In this document: positions 55,942 through 64,000 of the stretch, one piece after another | Layout of the letters: every line of letters begins with the position of its first letter | Position numbering within the stretch: the first letter of the stretch is position 1 | From: Botrytis cinerea B05.10 | Lineage: Eukaryota; Ascomycota; Leotiomycetes; Helotiales; Sclerotiniaceae | Length of the DNA stretch: 64,000 nt | Direction: 5' to 3' | Assembly: GCF_000143535.2 (NCBI RefSeq) | Contig: NC_037323.1 | Span: 558,001-622,000 of the forward strand | Notes under the pieces: model-generated | What the model was told of the DNA's origin: nothing | What the model saw: the letters and a program-made list of their open reading frames with translations, nothing else | The model's database searches: none | Position numbers and translations under genes: made by a program

Positions 55942-57638
55942 TTAAGTAGAAGCGGCAGTAGTATTAACACCCCTCTCCTTGCAATACTTTTCAACTTCCT
56001 TCTCCAACTGCTCCTTTTGTCTAATGACTGCCTCCATAACATCCTTGACATGTTCTTTCTCCTGGCCCATTCCCTCACCTTCATTACCAACTTCCTTCCA
56101 GATTCTCGTCATTTCACCCAAGACGGCACCAAGCTGGTTGGGCAACCAAGTAACGATTGGAGAGCCACCTGTTGCAACTGGATGGGCGGTTTTCTTGAGA
56201 ATGTATTCACGAGTGAAACACCAATGACGCCATCTGAAATCACGAACTTGGTCCATGCAGAGCAGATAGAGAGCAGTAGATGTAGGAGAAGACAGAGCGA
56301 AGGATTTAAGATCAACAGCCAAGGAGGCGTTTTGAATATGTTCGAGGAATTGACGGTGGTTTCCTGGACGGTAGGAACGGAAATCCTTGAGGATTGAGGT
56401 CAAAGGAGTGGTTGGCATAGGAATATTGAGGAGATTGTCCATGAGTGGAATCTAGATTTAGTTAGAATGGGGGCTTTGTGTTGAAGATTGGCAGAAGAGA
56501 AAGAAAGGGGGAATATACCATAGAATCGTTAGCACCAGATTCGCCACGGAAACTCATAGGTTCCTCAGAGACACCTTCGTAAATGACACCATGTGGGAAC
56601 ATAGATTGGCTAGTAATACCAAAAATGAATGTTCTGAAAGAGGTGTAATCACCAGGCTTCGATTTCTGCCACATGCCTCATGACGTGTCAATTTCAGTCG
56701 TCTAAGAATTGAGGATGCGAAAGGAAAAAGAAAAAAGTAAGAAACTTACCATCCATGACAGCGTTGACTTTAGTCATAGCCCCCAAAACCTTTCTCATAC
56801 CTCCCTCAAACGAACCTCGATCATGTTTCTCAACTGCTTCTAAAGCACTGACAACACCATCAACCAATGGTCCAGAGTTAGAGACCATATCTACATGGAC
56901 GAGAACAAAACCAGCTTCACTGGAAGTGTGATCAAGACCATGTTCAAAGGCACGGATGAGACGGAAGTTATCATATGTATAACCTTTAGCTGGATCCTCG
57001 AGGCGGTAGTTGTAAAGAGCATATGAGCCAGCATACTCCATAAATGGTTTGAAACCAGCACTATAGATGAATCAAGTTAGTATTTTATGAAGTGAGATTG
57101 AAAGGTAGATAGTTGTAAGTGAATTCAAGGCAATGATGATAGGTGATCATGAGGAGTGAAACAAAAGTGAGAAATATACATACAGTTCAGCACATCTGCT
57201 AATAGGCAAACTGATAACCCTAGGTAAAGTTTGTCTTCCCAATCCATACTCTTCACCTTTAAGGAATCTCTCATGACAGGGTTCCAAAAGGTACGCACTA
57301 GCTAAGAAGCTATAGTCGCGATAGAGAGCATTCATAAGTGGTAAGTTATCTTGATACTTATTGATAGCATCAGTAAGATCTGGAAGCTCATTAAGAACTG
57401 TCTCTCCAAGGGTGAAAGTAGCTAGAAGACCTGGCTTGCCATCAAGAGTCTTGATAGGCATGCGTTGAAGGATAGATTCTAGAGTATCGAATTCGGAAGG
57501 GAGAGCGATGATAGGTTCAGTACGTGGAAGGAAACCTCTAGTTGTTGATACCATGAAGGCTGGCAGTGAGTTATCTTCTGGCTTGGTATCCCTAAGAACC
57601 TCGAAGTGTGGGAGAGGGGTGGGAGTAATTGAACCCAT
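55942..57638 (-). CDS. Indoleamine 2,3-dioxygenase family protein
   Basis: Four exons on the minus strand (57638-57184, 57060-56750, 56676-56519, 56451-55942) join to 477 aa. The family pattern is clear: a helical N-terminal domain (RGFLPRTEPIIALPSEFD), SLPISRCAEL-AGFKPFMEYAGSYALYNY at the active-site region, FRGESGANDSM, and the C-terminal FRWRHWCFTREYIL followed by HPVATGGSPIVTWLPNQL, where a histidine serves as proximal heme ligand. The enzyme opens the indole ring of tryptophan to N-formylkynurenine, the first step of the kynurenine/NAD pathway; fungi carry several paralogues with weaker activity. Cytosolic, no signal peptide seen. A neighbour role with the biosynthetic cluster is not indicated. 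Confidence 0.9.
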
Positions 57639-59296
57639 GATGCAAATGAGTTAAGAAGATGAATGAGGAGGTAGTGATGAAGTAAAATTTGGTATAAATT
57701 GGTGGGAAAAGGTGATTTGAAAGTTCTTGAAGTTTTGTAGAAGTTGTGTTGTTGAAAGACAAAGAAAAGTTTCAGCAAAAAGTGCGAAAATTCTGTCCTT
57801 TTTATCTTGTTCTTCGTGGCCGGAAGGCATTCCGGCCACAGCAAGGACATGACCTCTCGCTCCTGCTTAATGGACATTCGCAGTGGATTCAAAGATAAGA
57901 GACCATTCATGAATAGCTGAAAGTATTCACATGAATATTTCCATTGCCAAAGGATATTAAAGAGCAATATATAAAATTCTGAATCCGCGACAAGAATCAA
58001 AGGGGGAAATGAGGATATACCCGACCACGTGTTTGTGCACCTTTAGATTCACCCCAAAATTGTATCATTTATGCTTTCATGGAACTGTCCATAAAAGCAT
58101 TAGCATCTTCAGTATGGACTTCCATAAGAGCCTTCACAAAATCCATGCTTTAATCATAAGTGTTTATTCCAACATCAATGAGTGTTAATATTGGTGATGG
58201 TCATTCATTTCTTTGTACCACCCCCCAAGAATCTTTGTTGATAACCCCTTTATTATGATTGGTGAATTGGCCGGAAAATCGACCGCGGTGGAGAGTCAGC
58301 TAACGAAGATTTTATGAGATAACATTAACTAAATGATTGGTCAAATATTCTCTTGATAGAGCTAGACGTCTCACGAAGTTAAGCCGGAACTTTGATAGCG
58401 AGAATGGTCATGTGACTATCACATGCAATCATAAGTGGGATAGTTTGGGCTTTGGTTGTCGTTTTCTACTTCAACACTCTTTATTAATCTGGAAGCTCGA
58501 GTTGATCATTTTGTGAGCGTGGAGAGGTTTGAGGCAAGAAAAAATAGAGCAAGCAAAGCTACAGTGCATGGCTTTGAGTAGGGAACTTCACAAATTACAT
58601 TCAAAAAGGGTTTCTTCGAAGTCATGCTGTACTGACGGCGACGTGTATTGTTTCGAGGTCGGCTATTATCGGGGAGGAGTATTTCGATGGACATTTCCCG
58701 CGACTATTGGGTATTTTCCTCGAACACTTCTGCCACCAAATATCAAGGAAGTCCTTGGCATTTGTGAAGCCAAGGGCTCATGAATCATAGTTCGCTCCGC
58801 GTATCCGGAAATATGCTGACTGTTTGCCCTAATTGTTTCCCCCCAATTACCATCGCAGGACATCGTCTCGAGTTCCAACCAGAGTGCTTCTCTTTCAAAG
58901 TTATGTAGACCTACTACATACAGGAACGTTATTCGTACAAATCGACCAAATTTCCGAATTACTGGTGTTCTACGCGCTTGCTATGGCTGTTGAATATGTG
59001 TTGAGGCTTGGAGTTGATATTAACATTCGGAAAAAATGATGAAACTCCTGCACTTTTTGACATCTCTATGACGGGAAGTCACCATCTGAGTTATTGATAT
59101 CGCAATGATGTCAAGTAATGGCTGGTGATGAAGTGACGATAGATAGAGTATCAACGAAAAGTCTTTCTTGTACATGGTCGTTCTTTCCCATAGAGATATG
59201 AAGCACACCTCTCCCAACTGAATTGTGTTATTTATATTTCCTACTCCCACTTGATTTCTTTTCACTCTGTATATACGAGAATTCAAAAGCGAAATC
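57639..59296. other. Intergenic with a possible BTB-domain gene relic
   Basis: No intact gene. Between about 58,620 and 59,035 (+), pieces in shifting frames resemble the middle and end of a BTB/POZ-type protein (a YFDGHFPR-like piece, then SYVDLLHTGTLFVQID and LLVFYALAMAVEYVLRLG). The evidence is weak and the frames do not join. Confidence 0.3.
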
Positions 59297-60784
59297 ATGT
59301 TTTCCCTCATGGTAACCTATAGTCTCTTCAGCCACATGGGTGCTACAAATGCGTATACGACCTTCGATACAACTTGTGCAATTCCAGCAAAATCAACTAA
59401 TTATGTTTCACCACCAAACAGTCGAGGAACGCTCAATATTCTATGGACATGTCTATTCACAATCATCATCTGTACATGGGCCATTCAGCATCCCAACGTA
59501 CCCCAACAACGAGCCAGTCGAGATTCGGGTCTGAAAGACGATATAAAGTGGAGAATCAGACATTTCTCAACTAATCTCAAATGGATGATAGCAACTATCC
59601 TCGCTCCAGAGATCCTGCTTGCGAAAGCTTGGAGTGATCTCGATGTTGCACGGAAACAGCTTGAAAAATTCAAAGCTTGGGCTGCTGATGATGATGTCGA
59701 GTGGACATTAACTCATACCTTGTTCGCAAACATGGGCGGTTTTGTAATTAGAAGCAATCCAGCATCAAGTGAAAATAACGATATCGAGGCCAAGCCCAGC
59801 GTTGCGCTTGACATTCTCGCTGTTCAGACGCCACACTCACCTTCGACCGAGGCTTCTACCCCATTAATGGAATCATCTACCGGGTGCGTATCTCCAGATG
59901 CAAATGAGGCCTCAATCCGAGTCAATGTTTCAGACTCGGGTGCTGCGACTCCTGCTCCTATCGATTATCCCAATCCGTACCATTTGACCGCTAAACAAAT
60001 CCTCTCACTTCGACGATGCGAGCATATCCGACTTCCCAACATCACACTCGAGGAAATCAACGACAAAAGCAAAAATGATACTTTAATACGCATCATCGCA
60101 ACCGCTCAATTCCTCTGGATCGTCGCCCAAATAATCGTGCGAGCAATCAAAGGCCTAGTAATCGCCCAACTCGAGCTGGCAGTCATCGCCTTCTCCACCT
60201 GCGCATTCCTAGTCTACATCCTCAACTGGAGCAAACCCAAAGCCGTCTCAATTCCCTTCACAATCCTCTCCTACGAAGGCCCCATCCCCACTCCCCTCCT
60301 CGAATTCATGAATAAAGATCTCGATCGCGCATCCATGCTTAGCATAATTCTCAATACTCACGCTGCACCCCTCATATCCGGCGCGCCCATCCCAAACGAT
60401 ACCATCTATCCCTCCGCCGACGAAGAAGAAGCCTGGCTCATCGGCTTCGAATTCGGCAGTATAGTCTTCGGATGCATCCACGTCGCGGCATGGAACTTCA
60501 CATTCCCAACCCGTATCGAGCAGATTCTCTGGTGGTCCACAAGTATCTGGTGTACCGTGTTCGTACTCATCTATACCCTGATTCCCTACTGCGGTATGAT
60601 ATGTTTTGGTGATTTCAGAAGAATTGCAACGCCCAGAAAATTGTCATGGGGTGCTGCTCCACTATTTCTTTTGTATGCGTTGGCGAGGTGTTTCCTGATA
60701 GTGGAAATTTTTAGAAGTTTGTGTTTTTTACCCCCGGATGCGTTTATTGCTACAGTGATGGAGAATGTTCCCTTTTTTGGCTGA
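59297..60784 (+). CDS. Multi-pass membrane protein of unknown function
   Basis: A single-exon 495-aa frame. One hydrophobic segment lies near 45-64 (LNILWTCLFTIIICTWAIQ). A soluble middle domain has a short Ser/Pro/Thr-rich disordered stretch (about 165-215) and the conserved-looking LTAKQILSLRRCEHIRLPN. Then come about five further segments (about 265-310 twice, 380-400, 410-440, 455-480). I recognise the shape as a large lineage-expanded family of fungal predicted membrane proteins with no assigned role. No catalytic motif is visible. Third-position C is enriched in the 3' half (from about 60,080) relative to the 5' half. Confidence 0.75.
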   Translation: MFSLMVTYSLFSHMGATNAYTTFDTTCAIPAKSTNYVSPPNSRGTLNILWTCLFTIIICTWAIQHPNVPQQRASRDSGLKDDIKWRIRHFSTNLKWMIATILAPEILLAKAWSDLDVARKQLEKFKAWAADDDVEWTLTHTLFANMGGFVIRSNPASSENNDIEAKPSVALDILAVQTPHSPSTEASTPLMESSTGCVSPDANEASIRVNVSDSGAATPAPIDYPNPYHLTAKQILSLRRCEHIRLPNITLEEINDKSKNDTLIRIIATAQFLWIVAQIIVRAIKGLVIAQLELAVIAFSTCAFLVYILNWSKPKAVSIPFTILSYEGPIPTPLLEFMNKDLDRASMLSIILNTHAAPLISGAPIPNDTIYPSADEEEAWLIGFEFGSIVFGCIHVAAWNFTFPTRIEQILWWSTSIWCTVFVLIYTLIPYCGMICFGDFRRIATPRKLSWGAAPLFLLYALARCFLIVEIFRSLCFLPPDAFIATVMENVPFFG

Positions 60785-61329
60785 TATGAATGGACTAATT
60801 CATACGCTTGGTTGGTATGTACTGGGCTTGAAGAGAATGTATATAGAATTATGGTACTATTGGTATTTATGTAAGCTTATAGCATCAATATGAAAGTAAT
60901 GCGTCGCTGTTTTTTAGAAAGTTAACCCTGCCACTTTCTCGCACTTCTTCAAGGTGAAGTCGTGAATCGGTGAGACAGACCCATCCGGCACAAAATCCTG
61001 AGGCAGTAGAGCTGTAGAAGGTGGACTTGGCAGTGGAGGCAATGTCAGTTTTTCATCGCGCCGATCGAATCTGCCTCCTATGGAAATGAATTTGGAGAAA
61101 TGTGTGACTTGAGGCAAGGGCTCTATTTGTTACTGTACAGGACTCAAGAGGATGAATTGCGTATGAAGAGTTCACGGGATTGACTTTTTGAAGAGATTTG
61201 CTATGATTTCTCCATTATTGTATTCAGTTTTATAATCATTAAGCATGCTACTAATTATTCATGTCCCGATATGTCCCGATCCCCCCCATCCATTCGTCTG
61301 TTCTTCGCCCATACCATATGCACTGAGTC
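60785..61329. other. 3'-3' spacer between the membrane-protein and Rieske/AIF-like genes
   Basis: A short minus-strand frame at 61,117-60,914 has proline-rich sequence but no start context or homology that I recognise. No gene is called. Confidence 0.5.
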
Positions 61330-63291
61330 CTATATCTTAACCTCAGCAGGAATATTAATGCTTTCAAGCTTGAGTCCCTTTTTGAGTTCGCTCTTGCTTG
61401 GCATCTTTCCTCTTCTCATCAACTCTGACGCCTGTATCATGATTGGATCAAATTGCATAGTACCAACAGCAACAACAGTCTCTTCTTTACAATAATAAGC
61501 AACAAATTTTGCTTTTTCTGGTTCACCCTGCAACACTAAATCATCCCAACCATTGATAGTGTTACCACAATATCTGAGTTGTGAGCCGAGTGCTGACCAG
61601 AAAATTGGTATGAATGCTTTAGGCTTTGCGGAAGGATTGCTAATATGTGTAGCAACACTTCTTCCAGAATTCTGTGCCACATTCCAATGCTCAATTCGAG
61701 CTAAACTTCCTTCGCCACCAGGACCATTATATGGATAAGCTGCGATATCACCGATGGCGTAAACGTCTTTTAGACCCGAAACGACGAAGTTTTCATCAGT
61801 TGATAGTGAACCATCTTCACGAAGTTCAACTGATTTGTTGTCTTTCAGGTATTCTGTTGCAGGACTGATACCTGTTCCTAAGATCACCAAATCTGCCTCA
61901 AGGGTCGTGCCGTCCTTTAATTGTACACCTCCAACTTTAGAAGAATCTGACTTCGATGGGACAGCCTTTTCAACACCAGCTTCCATATGGAACTTTACTC
62001 CATTTCCTTCCAAAGCCTTTTGGAAAATTTTGCCGACTTCAGCACCCATAACTCTCTCAAGTGGTGCAGATTCCATGCCAACAACTGTAACATCATTATC
62101 CTTAGCTGTAGCATTCGCAACTTCCATTCCGATAAACGAGCTTCCAATAATGACAATCTTCTTATTCTTCTCCCCAATAGCCGCCACAATACCCTTCACA
62201 TGATGAATATCACGGAGGAGAAAGATATTGCCCAGCTCTTTGAAACCAGGCAAAGGTAAACTCTTTGGAGATCCACCAGAAGCCAACACCAACTTTGTAT
62301 AGGGGAAACTATACATCGAGCACGTTAGTATCGTCTGATAATTGGGTACCTGTACATCTTGTCCATCATCTTGAATGGATGTTGTAAAATTTACGACTCC
62401 AAATGCAACATCGTACCAAACATGAGAATACACTTACGAGCTACCATTCTTTGTTGCTACCTTCTTTCCCGAAAAGTCAACACTTGTAACAGTATCATTG
62501 ACAGTTGTAATAGATCCGTCTTTGAACCAAGCTTCATCCCTCAAAGCAAGTTTTGATGCGTCATCAATGAGAGCTTTCGACAATTTTGTTCTATCGATTG
62601 GTAAGTATCCTTCGTTGCTGATCATGGTAATTGATCCTTTGAAACCGGCTTCGCGAAGTGCTTCAAGCGTGCTGAGAGCGCCACTTCCACCGCCAACAAT
62701 TACTACCTTTTCTGACCCGATTCCTCCGGTAATTCTGACGTTTGGTTTTCTGCGGCTACCCTTGATGGTCTCTTCCTCTCCTGTAACATACACCGAGCCA
62801 TTCTTTTCGGACAACTCGAACGAAGGGAGGGCATCGAGAGCAGGGGCATTTTCGATATCTCCATTGCTGGCATTAAAACAAGCTATCGATGAAACGTTAG
62901 CACATGTTCCTTTACATCTCCAAGATCACGAATATCTACCTCCGTGCCATGGGCATGTAATACGACCATCTCCAGTCAAAACACCGTTGACCAATGGAGC
63001 ACCATAATGTGTACATTTATGGCCTATAGCCGTAACTTTCCCGCCAACATTACACAATAGTACCTTTCCTCCTTCTACACCCTCTACTTCGATTTCTTTC
63101 TTCTCTCCAGGCTTCAGATCCAAGGAGCTGAGATCCTTGAGCTTATATTCTTGTGCCATTGTTAATTGTGTGGTTGTGAATTGCTTTGCGAAGTTGCTAT
63201 GTGGAACGTGGGGAACCAAAGAGCGGGAAATCAAAGCTTGTCGACCGAGGTGTCTGAAGGTTTTGGGTGCAAAGGATTTGAGAGAGTACAT
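61330..63291 (-). CDS. Rieske-domain AIF-like FAD/NAD(P)H oxidoreductase
   Basis: Three exons on the minus strand (63291-62940, 62882-62438, 62308-61330) give 591 aa. Residues 1-45 look like a mitochondrial presequence (SLKSFAPKTFRHLGRQALISR). A Rieske [2Fe-2S] domain follows with C93-T-H95 and C113-P-W-H116, then an FAD Rossmann loop VIVGGGSGA at 178-186, a second NAD(P) loop IVIIGSSFIGMEVA at about 317, the FAD-contacting DVYAIGDIAAYP, and a C-terminal reductase domain with ALGSQLRYCGN. This is the layout of AIFM3/AIF-like proteins and of ferredoxin reductase components. Such flavoproteins transfer electrons from NAD(P)H; in fungi AIF-like proteins are linked to mitochondrial redox balance and cell death. 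An in-frame ATG at 63,159 would give a form lacking the presequence. Confidence 0.9.
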
Positions 63292-64000
63292 GAAAAGAGA
63301 AATATTGGCAGATGGTTGAGATGAATGAGGAAGTACAAGAGAGGGGGATTCCAAGAGGTGGGTGGATATCAATCTGTGTTGTACTTATGGGTATTTGGCT
63401 GCCAATGTGGCATGATGATGTCGTCGATTCTTGATTCTCCATGGATGGTATTGGAGGAGTAAACTGCATGGTAATTCAGAGTCTTTCATTGGACGAGAGA
63501 GGAGCTTGAGCTCTCTCCCGGAATGTCGTCACTGCTTTTAGTGGGGTTGTTCGAGAAGCTTTCTGATCGTGCCGCTTCATTGGTGGAGTTATCGATAAGC
63601 CCAGCACTAGTACAGTTTGAGGCTTAGTTGTTTTCTTGTCTTAATAAGCATGTAGGGAGGGAGGGATTTGCTTTTGGCCCATCTAGATCTACGATGTGTA
63701 CTTCGTATTGTTCGGAGGAGAAGTTGAGATTTTGATACTGCGTCTAGGATAATGAAGACAGCCTATCATCTAAGGTTACGACTTCATCGATAAATAAATA
63801 CTACTGTCTATCCACCTCGATTTGATATAATCTTTGTCATTAGCCCGCCTGCCTGCCTGCCCAATTTTGAGAGCGCTGCGGACTATGTCGACTTTCTAGG
63901 TACCACCGGGACATTTACCATCCATTGAAGGATTTCATAAATGATCTCTCCAACAGCAATGCCAGTAGTTTCAGCTGAATTGTCATAAATTGGAGTGAAT
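63292..64000. other. Upstream region of the Rieske/AIF-like gene to the window edge
   Basis: No gene supported. The region contains a CT/GA-rich promoter-like area and ends mid-intergenic. Confidence 0.5.

Noticed and set aside
60914..61117. Proline-rich 67-aa frame
   Set aside because: Short, in a 3'-3' spacer, no family or splice support.

Overview
The window is nuclear DNA of a filamentous ascomycete (Pezizomycotina). Genes carry short GT-AG introns (about 45-150 nt), and gene-dense, GC-richer blocks alternate with AT-rich, stop-riddled repeat islands whose copies differ mostly by transitions, as expected after repeat-induced point mutation (RIP). A leotiomycete (Helotiales-like) host is a guess from the gene mix, not something the sequence proves.

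Left half (about 0.5-44 kb): a polyketide-nonribosomal peptide cluster interrupted by transposons. In order it holds cytochrome P450 A (+), a small Dabb-domain protein (-), a class-III aminotransferase (+), an AT-rich island, cytochrome P450 B (+), a 6.6-kb Ty3/gypsy LTR retrotransposon nested in an older TIR element, a highly reducing polyketide synthase (HR-PKS, 2545 aa, -), and a divergently transcribed trimodular NRPS (4408 aa, +). The likely logic is that the HR-PKS makes a methylated, reduced acyl chain. It has no release domain, so the first working condensation domain of the NRPS takes the chain. The NRPS adds three residues and its terminal condensation domain probably cyclises the product. 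The aminotransferase can supply a beta- or omega-amino acid, and the P450s oxidise. HR-PKS + three-module NRPS with a terminal C domain + class-III aminotransferase + P450 is the set I associate with the cyclic lipopeptide fusaristatin A of Fusarium (PKS6/NRPS7), so a fusaristatin-like lipopeptide is the best product hypothesis.

The two most unusual points are in and around the NRPS. First, it begins with a dead carrier domain and a dead epimerisation-like domain, and ends with another dead carrier domain. This suggests descent from an A-T-E-C-(A-T-C)3 synthetase that lost its first adenylation domain when it was coupled to a PKS. Second, a block with inverted AAGGAT/ATCCTT arms occurs in front of the PKS, twice in front of the NRPS, and in shorter form in front of P450 A, so it is a candidate cluster-specific regulator site. 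No regulator gene is visible in the window.

Right half (about 44-64 kb): a TIR element, a decayed and 3'-truncated NLR-like gene (alpha/beta-hydrolase + NACHT), a second TIR element (MITE), and then ordinary genes with AT-richer codon use: an MFS drug:H+ antiporter, a TauD-type dioxygenase, an SRPBCC protein, an indoleamine 2,3-dioxygenase, a multi-pass membrane protein of unknown function, and a Rieske/AIF-like oxidoreductase. Nothing ties these to the biosynthetic cluster except proximity of the transporter.

Exon boundaries were worked out by hand. For every multi-exon gene called intact, the exon lengths sum to an open frame.
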